DNA from: Antedon mediterranea
Lineage: Eukaryota > Echinodermata > Crinoidea > Comatulida > Antedonidae
Assembly: GCF_964355755.1 (NCBI RefSeq)
Contig: NC_092676.1
Span: 12,446,288 to 12,510,287, forward strand
Reading direction: 5' to 3'
DNA length: 64,000 nt
Made by a program: the position numbers and the translations under genes. The notes under the pieces are model-generated. The model had not been told where the DNA came from and searched no databases. It saw only the letters and a program-made list of their open reading frames with translations. This document shows, in pieces, positions 37,344 through 50,800 of the stretch; position 1 is the stretch's first letter, and each line of letters opens with the position of its first letter.

Positions 37344-38019
37344 GTGTTAACATAAAAAGACCAAAGTGTTTAGAATATCTTCAAATCACATTTGGAGACG
37401 TTTTAGACCATTTTTTGCATTTCGATGAAACTTGGTTACACAAAAACATCAAAGTGCTTAAAATCACATTTGAAACCGTTTTAGAGCATTTTGAGCATTT
37501 CGATAAAACTTTTCACACAAAAACATCAAAGTGTACAAAATAGCTTCAAATCGCATTTAGAGACGTTTTAGACCATTTTTTGCATTTCGATGAAACTTGG
37601 TTACACAAAAACATCAAAGTGCTTAAAATCACATTTAAAACCGTTTTAGAGCATTTTTAGTATTTCGATAAAACTTTTCACACAAAAACATCAAAGTGTA
37701 CAAAATAGCTTCAAATCGCATTTAGAGAGGTTTTAGACAATTTTGTGCATTTCGATAAAACTTCTCACACAAAAACATCAAAGTGTACAAAATAGCTTCA
37801 AATTGCATTTAGAGACGTTTTAGACCATTTTGTGCATTTCGATAAAACTTTTCACACAAAAACATCAAATTGCACAAAATCGTTTTAAACCATTTTAAAT
37901 CGTTTTAAACCATTTTGAGCATTTCGATAAAACTTTTCACAAAAAACATCAAAGTGTTTAGAATATCTTCAAATCACATTTGGAGACGTTTTAGACCATT
38001 TTTTGCATTTCGATGAAAC
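37344..38019 (+). repeat. Full unit followed by a seven-monomer (588-bp) derivative junction
   Basis: From the class B start at 37432 to the next equivalent start at 38020 is 588 bp, one 88-bp monomer short of 676. The monomer at 37934-38019 (86 bp) starts like the class A variant (TTTTCACAAAAAACATC) and continues as class C (GTGTTTAGAATATCTTC). It is a hybrid made by recombination within the shared CATCAAAGTG or CCAAAGTG region. Confidence 0.8.
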
Positions 38020-41000
38020 TTGGTTACACAAAAACATCAAAGTGCTTAAAATCACATTTGAAACCGTTTTAGAGCATTTTGAGCATTTCGATAAAACTTT
38101 TCACACAAAAACATCAAAGTGTACAAAATAGCTTCAAATCGCATTTAGAGACGTTTTAGACCATTTTGTGCATTTCGAAAAAATTTGTTAACATAAAAAG
38201 ACCAAAGTGTTTAGAATATCTCCAAATCGCATTTGGAGACGTTTTAGACCATTTTGTGCATTTCGATGAAACTTGGTTACACAAAAACATCAAAGTGCTT
38301 AAAATCACATTTGAAACCGTTTTAGAGCATTTTTAGCATTTCGATAATACTTTTCACACAAAAACATCAGTGTACAAAATAGCTTCAAATCGCATTTGGA
38401 GACGTTTTAGACCATTTTGTGCATTTCGATGAAACTTGGTTACACAAAAACATCAAAGTGCTTAAAATCACATTTGAAACCGTTTTAGACCATTTTGAGC
38501 ATTTCGATAAAACTTTTCACACAAAAAAATCAAAGTGCACAAAATAGCTTCAAATCGCATTTGGAGACGTTTTAGACTATTTTGTGCATTTTGAAAAAAT
38601 TTGTTAACATAAAAAGACCAAAGTGTTTAGAATATCTCCAAATCGCATTTGGAGACGTTTTAAACCATTTTGTGCATTTCGATGGAACTTGGTTACACAA
38701 AAACATCAAAGTGCTTAAAATCACATTTAAAACCGTTTTAGAGCATTTTGAGCATTTCGATAAAACTTTTCACACAAAAACATCAAAGTGTACAAAATAG
38801 CTTCAAATCGCATTTAGAGACGTTTTAGACCATTTTGTGCATTTCGATAAAACTTTTCACACAAAAACATCAAATTGCACAAATAGCTTAATACCGTGTT
38901 TGAAATCGTTTTAAACCATTTTGAGCATGTCGATAAAACTTTTCACAAAAAAACATCAAAGTGCACAGAATAGCTTCAAATCGCATTTGGAGACGTTTTA
39001 AACCATTTTGTACATTTCGATAAAACTTTTCACATAAAAACAACAAAGTGTACAAAATAGCTTCAAATCGCATTTGGAGACGTTTTAGACCATTTTGTGC
39101 ATTTCGATGAAACTCATCAAAGTGCTTAAAATCACATTTGAAACCGTTTTAGAGCATTTTGAGCATTTCGATAAAACTTTTCACACAAAAACATCAAAGT
39201 GTACAAAATAGCTTCAAATCACATTTGAAACCGTTTTAGACCATATTGAGCATTTCGATAAAACTTTTCACACAAAAACATCAAAGTGTACAAAATAGCT
39301 TCAAATCGCATTTGGAGACGTTTTAGACCATTTTGTGTATTTCGATGAAACTTGGTTACACAAAAACATCAAAGTGCTTAAAATCACATTTGAAAGCGTT
39401 TTAGAGCATTTTTAGCATTTCGATAATACTTTTCACACAAAAACATCAAAGTGTACAAAATAGCTTCAAATCGCATTTGGAGACGTTTTAGACCATTTTG
39501 TGCATTTCGATGAAACTTGGTTACACAAAAACATCAAAGTGCTTAAAATCACATTTAAAACAGTTTTAGAGCATTTTGAGCATTTCGATAAAACTTTTCA
39601 CACAAAAACATCAAAGTGTACAAAATAGCTTCAAATCGCATTTAAAGAGGTTTTAGACCATTTTGTGCATTTCGATAAAACTTTTCACACAAAAACATCA
39701 AAGTGTACAAAATAGCTTCAAATCGCATTTAGAGACGTTTTAGACCATCTTGTGCATTTCGATAAAACTTTTCACACAAAAACATCAAATTGCACAAAAT
39801 AGCTAAATATCGTGTTTGAAAACGTTTTAAACCATTTTGAGCATGTCGATAAAACTTTTCACACAAAAATATCAAAGTGCACAGAATATCTTCAAATCGC
39901 ATTTAGAGACGTTTTAGACCATTTTGTGCATTTCGAAAAAATTTGTTAACATAAAAAGACCAAAGTGTTTAGAATATCTCCAAATCGCATTTGGAGACGT
40001 TTTAGGCCATTTTGTGTTTTTCGAAAAAACTTTTCACACAAAAACATCAAAGTGTACAAAATTGCTTCAAATCGCATTTGGAGACGTTTTAGACCATTTT
40101 GTGATTTTCGAAAAACTTTTCACACAAAAACATCAAAGTGTAGAAAATTGCTTCAAATCGCATTTAGAGACGTTTTAGACCATTTTGTGCATTTCGAAAA
40201 AATTTGTTAACATAAAAAGACCAAAGTGTTTAGAATATTTCCAAATCGCATTTGGAGACGTTTTAGACCATTTTGTGCATTTCGATGAAACTTGGTTACA
40301 CAAAAACATCAAAGTGCTTAAAATCACATTTAAAACAGTTTTAGAGCGTTTTGAGCATTTCGATAAACTTTTCACACAAAAACATCAAAGTGCACAAAAT
40401 AGCATTTAGAGATGTTTTAGACCATTTTGTGCATTTCGATAAAACTTTTCACACAAAAACATCAAATTGCACAAAAAAGCTTAATACCGTGTTTGAAATC
40501 GTTTTAAACCAATTTGAGCATGTCGATAAAACTTTTCACACAAAAAAATCAAAGTGCACAGAATATCTTCAAATCGCATTTAGAGACGTTTTAGACCATT
40601 TTGTGCATTTCGAAAAAATTTGTTAACATAAAAAGACCAAAGTGTTTAGAATATCTCCAAATCGCATTTGGAGACGTTTTAAACCATTTTGTGCATTTCG
40701 ATGGAACTTGGTTACACAAAAACATCAAAGTGCTTAAAATCACATTTGAAAGCGTTTTAGAGCATTTTTAGCATTTCGATAATACTTTTCACACAAAAAC
40801 ATCAAAGTGTACAGAATAGCTTCAAATCGCATTTGGAGACGTTTTAGACCATTTTGTGCATTTCGATGAAACTTGGTTACACAAAAACATCAAAGTGCTT
40901 AAAATCACATTTGAAACCGTTTTAGAGCATTTTTAACATTTCGATAATACTTTTCACACAAAAACATCAAAGTGTACAAAATAGCTTCAAATCGCATTTG

Positions 41001-44000
41001 GAGACGTTTTAGACCATTTTGTGCATTTCGATGAAACTTGGTTACACAAAAACATCAAAGTGCTTAAAATCACATTTGAAAGCGTTTTAGAGCATTTTTA
41101 GCATTTCGATAATACTTTTCACACAAAAACATCAAAGTGCACAAAATAGCTTCAAATCGCATTTAGAGATGTTTTAGACCATTTTGTGCATTTCGATAAA
41201 ACTTTTCACACAAAAACATCAAATTGCACAAAATAGCTTAATACCGTGTTTGAAATCATTTTAAACCATTTTGAGCATGTCGATAAAACTTTTCACACAA
41301 AAACATCAAAGTTTTTAGAATATCTCCAAATCGCATTTGGAGACGTTTTAGACCATTTTGTGCATTTCGATGAAACTTGGTTACACAAAAACATCAAAGT
41401 GCTTAAAATCACATTTGAAACCGTTTTAGAGCATTTTGAGCATTTCGATAAAACTTTTCAAACAAAAACATCAAAGTGTACAAAATAGCTTCAAATCACA
41501 TTTGAAACCGTTTTAGACCATTTTGAGCATTTCGATAAAACTTTTCACACAAAAACATCAAAGTGTACAAAATAGCTTCAAATCGCATTTGGAGACGTTT
41601 TAGACCATTTTGTGCATTTCGATGAAACTTGGTTACACAAAAACATCAAAGTGCTTAAAATCACATTTGAAACCGTTTTAAACCATTTTGAGCATTTCGA
41701 TAATACTTTTCACACAAAACATCAAAGTGTACAAAATAGCTTCAAATCGCATTTGGAGACGTTTTAGACCATTTTGTGCATTTCGATGAAACTTGGTTAC
41801 ACAAAAACATCAAAGTGCTTAAAATCACATTTGAAACCGTTTTAGACCATTTTGAGCATTTCGATAAAACTTTTCACACAAAAAAATCAAAGTGCACAAA
41901 ATAGCTTCAAATCGCATTTGGGGACGTTTTAGACTATTTTGTGCATTTCGAAAAAAATTGTTAACATAAAAAGACCAAAGTGTTTAGAATATCTCCAAAT
42001 CGCATTTGGAGACGTTTTAAACCATTTTGTGCATTTCGATGGAACTTGGTTACACAAAAACATCAAAGTGCTTAAAATCACATTTAAAACCGTTTTAGAG
42101 CATTTTTAGCATTTCGATAAAACTTTTCACACAAAAACATCAAAGTGTACAAAATAGCTTCAAATCGCATTTAGAGAGGTTTTAGACAATTTTGTGCATT
42201 TCGATAAAACTTTTCACACAAAAACATCAAAGTGTACAAAATAGCTTCAAATTGCATTTAGAGACGTTTTAGACCATTTTGTGCATTTCGATAAAACTTT
42301 TCACACAAAAACATCAAATTGCACAAAATCGTTTTAAACCATTTTAAATCGTTTTAAACCATTTTGAGCATTTCGATAAAACTTTTCACAAAAAACATCA
42401 AAGTGCACAGAATAGCTTCAAATTGCATTTGGAGACGTTTTAGAGCATTTTGTGCATTTCGATAAAATGTGTTAACATAAAAAGACCAAAGTGTTTAGAA
42501 TATCTTCAAATCACATTTGGAGACGTTTTAGACCATTTTGTGCATTTCGATGAAACTTGGTTACACAAAAACATCAAAGTGCTTAAAATCACATTTGAAA
42601 CCGTTTTAGAGCATTTTTAGCATTTCGATAAAACTTTTCACACAAAAACATCAAAGTGTACAAAATAGCTTCAAATCGCATTTAGAGACGTTTTAGACCA
42701 TTTTGTGCATTTCGAAAAAATTTGTTAACATAAAAAGACCAAAGTGTTTAGAATATCTCCAAATCGCATTTGGAGACGTTTTAGACCATTTTGTGCATTT
42801 CGATGAAACTTGGTTACACAAAAACATCAAAGTGCTTAAAATCACATTTGAAACCGTTTTAGAGCATTTTTAGCATTTCGATAATACTTTTCACACAAAA
42901 ACATCAAAGTGTACAAAATAGCTTCAAATCGCATTTGGAGACGTTTTAGACCATTTTGTGCATTTCGATGAAACTTGGTTACACAAAAACATCAAAGTGC
43001 TTAAAATCACATTTGAAACCGTTTTAGACCATTTTGAGCATTTCGATAAAACTTTTCACACAAAAAAATCAAAGTGCACAAAATAGCTTCAAATCGCATT
43101 TGGAGACGTTTTAGACTATTTTGTGCATTTTGAAAAAATTTGTTAACATAAAAAGACCAAAGTGTTTAGAATATCTCCAAATCGCATTTGGAGACGTTTT
43201 AAACCATTTTGTGCATTTCGATGGAACTTGGTTACACAAAAACATCAAAGTGCTTAAAATCACATTTAAAACCGTTTTAGAGCATTTTGAGCATTTCGAT
43301 AAAACTTTTCACACAAAAACATCAAAGTGTACAAAATAGCTTCAAATCGCATTTAGAGACGTTTTAGACCATTTTGTGCATTTCGATAAAACTTTTCACA
43401 CAAAAACATCAAATTGCACAAATAGCTTAATACCGTGTTTGAAATCGTTTTAAACCATTTTGAGCATGTCGATAAAACTTTTCACAAAAAAACATCAAAG
43501 TGCACAGAATAGCTTCAAATCGCATTTGGAGACGTTTTAAACCATTTTGTGCATTTCGATAAAACTTTTCACATAAAAACAACAAAGTGTACAAAATAGC
43601 TTCAAATCGCATTTGGAGACGTTTTAGACCATTTTGTGTATTTCGATGAAACTCATCAAAGTGCTTAAAATCACATTTGAAACCGTTTTAGAGCATTTTG
43701 AGCATTTCGATAAAACTTTTCACACAAAAACATCAAAGTGTACAAAATAGCTTCAAATCACATTTGAAACCGTTTTAGACCATATTGAGCATTTCGATAA
43801 AACTTTTCACACAAAAAAATCAAAGTGTACAAAATAGCTTCAAATCGCATTTGGAGACGTTTTAGACCATTTTGTGTATTTCGATGAAACTTGGTTACAC
43901 AAAAACATCAAAGTGCTTAAAATCACATTTGAAAGCGTTTTAGAGCATTTTTAGCATTTCGATAATACTTTTCACACAAAAACATCAAAGTGTACAAAAT

Positions 44001-45369
44001 AGCTTCAAATCGCATTTGGAGACGTTTTAGACCATTTTGTGCATTTCGATGAAACTTGGTTACACAAAAACATCAAAGTGCTTAAAATCACATTTAAAAC
44101 AGTTTTAGAGCATTTTGAGCATTTCGATAAAACTTTTCACACAAAAACATCAAAGTGTACAAAATAGCTTCAAATCGCATTTAGAGACGTTTTAGACCAT
44201 TTTGTGCATTTCGAAAAAATTTGTTAACATAAAAAGACCAAAGTGTTTAGAATATCTCCAAATCGCATTTGGAGACGTTTTAGACCATTTTGTGCATTTC
44301 AATGAAACTTGGTTACACAAAAACATCAAAGTGCTTAAAATCACATTTGAAACCGTTTTAGAGCATTTTTAGCATTTCGATAATACTTTTCACACAAAAA
44401 CATCAAAGTGTACAAAATAGCTTCAAATCGCATTTAGAGAGGTTTTAGACCATTTTGTGCATTTCGATAAAACTTTTCACACAAAAACATCAAAGTGTAC
44501 AAAATAGCTTCAAATCGCATTTAGAGACGTTTTAGACCATTTTGTGCATTTCGATAAAACTTTTCACACAAAAACATCAAATTGCACAAAATAGCTTAAT
44601 ACCGTGTTTGAAATCGTTTTAAACCATTTTGAGCATGTCGATAAAACTTTTCACAAAAAAACATCAAAGTGCACAGAATAGCTTCAAATCGCATTTGGAG
44701 ACGTTTTAAACCATTTTGAGCATTTCGATAAAACTTTTCACACAAAAACATCAAAGTGTACAAAATAGCTTCAAATCGCATTTAGAGAGGTTTTAGACCA
44801 TTTTGTGCATTTCGATAAAACTTTTCACACAAAAACATCAAATTGCACAAAATAGCTTAATATCGTGTTTGAAAACGTTTTAAACCATTTTGAGCATGTC
44901 GATAAAACTTTTCACACAAAAATATCAAAGCGCACAGAATATCTTCAAATCGCATTTAGAGACGTTTTAGACCATTTTGTGCATTTCGAAAAAATTTGTT
45001 AACATAAAAAGACCAAAGTGTTTAGAATATCTCCAAATCGCATTTGGAGACGTTTTAGACCATTTTGTGCATTTCGATGAAACTTGATTACACAAAAACA
45101 TCAAAGTGCTTAAAATCACATTTAAAACCGTTTTAGAGCGTTTTGAGCATTTCGATAAACTTTTCACACAAAAACATCAAAGTGCACAAAATAGCTTCAA
45201 ATCGCATTTAGAGATGTTTTAGACCATTTTGTGCATTTCGATAAAACTTTTCACACAAAAACATCAAATTGCACAAAAAAGCTTAATACCGTGTTTGAAA
45301 TCGTTTTAAACCAATTTGAGCATGTCGAAAAAACTTTTCACACAAAAACATCAAAGTGCACAGAATATC
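37999..45369 (+). repeat. Large block Q, copy 2 (one higher-order unit shorter)
   Basis: Counterpart of 7225-15278, shorter mainly by one 677-bp unit. Private marks are a 3-bp deletion at 38370 (CATCAGTGTAC) and TTTTAGGCCATTTTG near 40003. It ends where GAATATCTCCAAATCG (45362) replaces GAATATCTTCAAATCG (15271). Confidence 0.8.
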
Positions 45370-47860
45370 TCCAAATCGCATTTGGAGACGTTTTAGACCA
45401 TTTTGTGCATTTCGATGAAACTTGGTTACACAAAAACATCAAAGTGCTTAAAATCACATTTGAAACCGTTTTAGAGCATTTTGAGCATTTCGATAATACT
45501 TTTCACACAAAACATCAAAGTGTACAAAATAGCTTCAAATCGCATTTGGAGACGTTTTAGACCATTTTGTGCATTTCGATGAAACTTGGTTACACAAAAA
45601 CATCAAAGTGCTTAAAATCACATTTGAAACCGTTTTAGACCATTTTGAGCATTTCGATAAAACTTTTCACACAAAAAAATCAAAGTGCACAAAATAGCTT
45701 CAAATCGCATTTGGGGACGTTTTAGACTATTTTGTGCATTTCGAAAAAAATTGTTAACATAAAAAGACCAAAGTGTTTAGAATATCTCCAAATCGCATTT
45801 GGAGACGTTTTAAACCATTTTGTGCATTTCGATGGAACTTGGTTACACAAAAACATCAAAGTGCTTAAAATCACATTTAAAAGCGTTTTAGAGCATTTTT
45901 AGCATTTCGATAAAACTTTTCACACAAAAACATCAAAGTGTACAAAATAGCTTCAAATCGCATTTAGAGAGGTTTTAGACAATTTTGTGCATTTCGATAA
46001 AACTTTTCACACAAAAACATCAAAGTGTACAAAATAGCTTCAAATTGCATTTAGAGACGTTTTAGACCATTTTGTGCATTTCGATAAAACTTTTCACACA
46101 AAAACATCAAATTGCACAAAATCGTTTTAAACCATTTTAAATCGTTTTAAACCATTTTGAGCATGTCGATAAAACTTTTCACAAAAAACATAAAAAGTGC
46201 ACAGAATAGCTTCAAATTGCATTTGGAGACGTTTTAGAGCATTTTGTGCATTTCGATAAAATGTGTTAACATAAAAAGACCAAAGTGTTTAGAATATCTT
46301 CAAATCACATTTGGAGACGTTTTAGACCATTTTTTGCATTTCGATGAAACTTGGTTACACAAAAACATCAAAGTGCTTAAAATCACATTTGAAACCGTTT
46401 TAGAGCATTTTGAGCATTTCGATAAAACTTTTCACACAAAAACATCAAAGTGTACAAAATAGCTTCAAATCGCATTTAGAGACGTTTTAGACCATTTTGT
46501 GCATTTCGAAAAAATTTGTTAACATAAAAAGACCAAAGTGTTTAGAATATCTCCAAATCGCATTTGGAGACGTTTTAGACCATTTTGTGCATTTCGATGA
46601 AACTTGGTTACACAAAAACATCAAAGTGCTTAAAATCACATTTGAAACCGTTTTAGAGCATTTTTAGCATTTCGATAATACTTTTCACACAAAAACATCA
46701 AAGTGTACAAAATAGCTTCAAATCGCATTTGGAGACGTTTTAGACCATTTTGTGCATTTCGAAAAAATTTGTTAACATAAAAAGACCAAAGTGTTTAGAA
46801 TATCTCCAAATCGCATTTGGAGACGTTTTAGACCATTTTGTGCATTTCGATGAAACTTGGTTACACAAAAACATCAAAGTGCTTAAAATCACATTTGAAA
46901 CCGTTTTAGAGCATTTTTAGCATTTCGATAATACTTTTCACACAAAAACATCAAAGTGTACAAAATAGCTTCAAATCGCATTTGGAGACGTTTTAGACCA
47001 TTTTGTGCATTTCGATGAAACTTGGTTACACAAAAACATCAAAGTGCTTAAAATCACATTTGAAACCGTTTTAGACCATTTTGAGCATTTCGATAAAACT
47101 TTTCACACAAAAAAATCAAAGTGCACAAAATAGCTTCAAATCGCATTTGGAGACGTTTTAGACTATTTTGTGCATTTTGAAAAAATTTGTTAACATAAAA
47201 AGACCAAAGTGTTTAGAATATCTCCAAATCGCATTTGGAGACGTTTTAGACCATTTTGTGCATTTCAATGAAACTTGGTTACACAAAAACATCAAAGTGC
47301 TTAAAATCACATTTGAAACCGTTTTAGAGCATTTTTAGCATTTCGATAATACTTTTCACACAAAAACATCAAAGTGTACAAAATAGCTTCAAATCGCATT
47401 TAGAGAGGTTTTAGACCATTTTGTGCATTTCGATAAAACTTTTCACACAAAAACATCAAAGTGTACAAAATAGCTTCAAATCGCATTTAGAGACGTTTTA
47501 GACCATTTTGTGCATTTCGATAAAACTTTTCACACAAAAACATCAAATTGCACAAAATAGCTTAATACCGTGTTTGAAATCGTTTTAAACCATTTTGAGC
47601 ATGTCGATAAAACTTTTCACAAAAAAACATCAAAGTGTTTAGAATATCTCCAAATCGCATTTGGAGACGTTTTAGACCATTTTGTGCATTTCGATGAAAC
47701 TTGGTTACACAAAAACATCAAAGTGCTTAAAATCACATTTGAAACCGTTTTAGAGCATTTTGAGCATTTCGATAAAACTTTTCAAACAAAAACATCAAAG
47801 TGTACAAAATAGCTTCAAATCACATTTGAAACCGTTTTAGACCATTTTGAGCATTTCGAT
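45370..47860 (+). repeat. Extra satellite segment between blocks Q and P of the second superunit
   Basis: This segment has no collinear partner between 15278 and 14380, so the second superunit is about 3 kb longer than the first here. Its first part resembles 10.8-12.0 kb (offset 34576 at 46244). Its last part, from about 47220, repeats 14.17 kb onward at offset 33057, including the rare TTTCAATGAAAC at 47263. A further 426-bp repeat then shifts the offset to 33483. Confidence 0.7.
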
Positions 47861-50800
47861 AAAACTTTTCACACAAAAACATCAAAGTGTACAAAATAGC
47901 TTCAAATCGCATTTAGAGACGTTTTAGACCATTTTGTGCATTTCGATAAAACTTTTCACACAAAAACATCAAATTGCACAAAATAGCTTAATACCGTGTT
48001 TGAAATCGTTTTAAACCATTTTGAGCATGTCGATAAAACTTTTCACAAAAAAACATCAAAGTGCACAGAATAGCTTCAAATCGCATTTGGAGACGTTTTA
48101 AACCATTTTGAGCATTTCGATAAAACTTTTCACACAAAAACATCAAAGTGTACAAAATAGCTTCAAATCGCATTTAGAGAGGTTTTAGACCATTTTGTGC
48201 ATTTCGATAAAACTTTTCACACAAAAACATCAAATTGCACAAAATAGCTTAATATCGTGTTTGAAAACGTTTTAAACCATTTTGAGCATGTCGATAAAAC
48301 TTTTCACACAAAAATATCAAAGCGCACAGAATATCTTCAAATCGCATTTAGAGACGTTTTAGACCATTTTGTGCATTTCGAAAAAATTGTTAACATAAAA
48401 AGACCAAAGTGTTTAGAATATCTCCAAATCGCATTTGGAGACGTTTTAGACCATTTTGTGCATTTCGATGAAACTTGATTACACAAAAACATCAAAGTGC
48501 TTAAAATCACATTTAAAACAGTTTTAGAGCGTTTTGAGCATTTCGATAAACTTTTCACACAAAAACATCAAAGTGCACAAAATAGCTTCAAATCGCATTT
48601 AGAGATGTTTTAGACCATTTTGTGCATTTCGATAAAACTTTTCACACAAAAACATCAAATTGCACAAAAAAGCTTAATACCGTGTTTGAAATCGTTTTAA
48701 ACCAATTTGAGCATGTCGAAAAAACTTTTCACACAAAAACATCAAAGTGCACAGAATATCTTCAAATCGCATTTAGAGACGTTTTAGACCATTTTGTGCA
48801 TTTCGAAAAAATTTGTTAACATAAAAAGACCAAAGTGTTTAGAATATCTCCAAATCGCATTTGGAGACGTTTTAGACCATTTTGTGCATTTCGATGAAAC
48901 TTGGTTACACAAAAACATCAAAGTGCTTAAAATCACATTTGAAACCGTTTTAGAGCATTTTGAGCATTTCGATAAAACTTTTCACACAAAAACATCAAAG
49001 TGTACAAAATAGCTTCAAATCACATTTGAAACCGTTTTAGACCATTTTGAGCATTTCGATAAAACTTTTCACACAAAAACATCAAAGTGTACAAAATAGC
49101 TTCAAATCGCATTTGGAGACGTTTTAGACCATTTTGTGCATTTCGATGAAACTTGGTTACACAAAAACATCAAAGTGCTTAAAATCACATTTGAAACCGT
49201 TTTAGAGCATTTTTAGCATTTCGATAATACTTTTCACACAAAAACATCAAAGTGTACAAAATAGCTTAAAAACGCATTTGGAGACGTTTTAGACCATTTT
49301 GTGCATTTCGATGAAACTTGGTTACACAAAAACATCAAAGTGCTTAAAATCACATTTGAAATCGTTTTAGACCATTTTGAGCATTTCGATAAAACTTTTC
49401 ACACAAAAAAATCAAAGTGCACAAAATAGCTTCAAATCGCATTTGGAGACGTTTTAGACTATTTTGTGCATTTCGAAAAAATTTGTTAACATAAAAAGAC
49501 CAAAGTGTTTAGAATATCTCCAAATCGCATTTGGAGACGTTTTAAATCATTTTGTGCATTTCGATGGAACTTGGTTACACAAAAACATCAAAGTGCTTAA
49601 AATCACATTTAAAACCGTTTTAGAGCATTTTGAGCATTTCGATAAAACTTTTCACACAAAAACATCAAAGTGTACAAAATAGCTTCAAATCGCATTTAGA
49701 GAGGTTTTAGACCATTTTGTGCATTTCGATAAAACTTTACACACAAAAACATCAAAGTGTACAAAATAGCTTCAAATCGCATTTAGAGACGTTTTAGACC
49801 ATTTTGTGCATTTCGATAAAACTTTTCACACAAAAACATCAAATTGCACAAAATAGCTTAATATCGTGTTTGAAAACGTTTTAAACCATTTTGAGCATGT
49901 CGATAAAACTTTTCACACAAAAATATCAAAGTGCACAGAATATCTTCAAATCGCATTTAGAGACGTTTTAGACCATTTTGTGCATTTCGAAAAAATTTGT
50001 TAACATAAAAAGACCAAAGTGTTTAGAATATCTCCAAATCGCATTTGGAGACGTTTTAGACCATTTTGTGCATTTCGATGAAACTTGGTTACATAAAAAC
50101 ATCAAAGTGCTTAAAATCACATTTAAAACCGTTTTAGAGCGTTTTGAGCATTTCGATAAACTTTTCACACAAAAACATCAAAGTGCACAAAATAGCTTCA
50201 AATCGCATTTAGAGATGTTTTAGACCATTTTGTGCATTTCGAAAAAACTTTTCACACAAAAACATCAAATTGCACACAATAGCTTAATACCGTGTTTGAA
50301 ATCGTTTTAAACCATTTTGAGCATGTCGATAAAACTTTTCACACAAAAACATCAAAGTGCACAGAATATCTTCAAATCGCATATAGAGACGTTTTAGACC
50401 ATTTTGTGCATTTCGAAAAAATTTGTTAACATTAAAAGACCAATGTGTTTAGAATATCTCCAAATCGCATTTGGAGACGTTTTAGACCATTTTGTGCATT
50501 TCGATGAAACTTGGTTACACAAAAACATCAAAGTGCTTAAAATCACATTTGAAACCGTTTTAGAGCATTTTGAGCATTTCGATAAAACTTTTCACACAAA
50601 CACATCAAAGTGTACAAAATAGCTTCAAATAACATTTGAAACCGTTTTAGACCATTTTGAGCATTTCGATAAAACTTTTCACACAAAAACATCAAAGTGT
50701 ACAAAATGGCTTCAAATCGCATTTGGAGACGTTTTAGAGCATTTTGAGCATTTCGATCAAACTTTTCACACAAAAACATCAAAGTGTACAAAATAACTTC

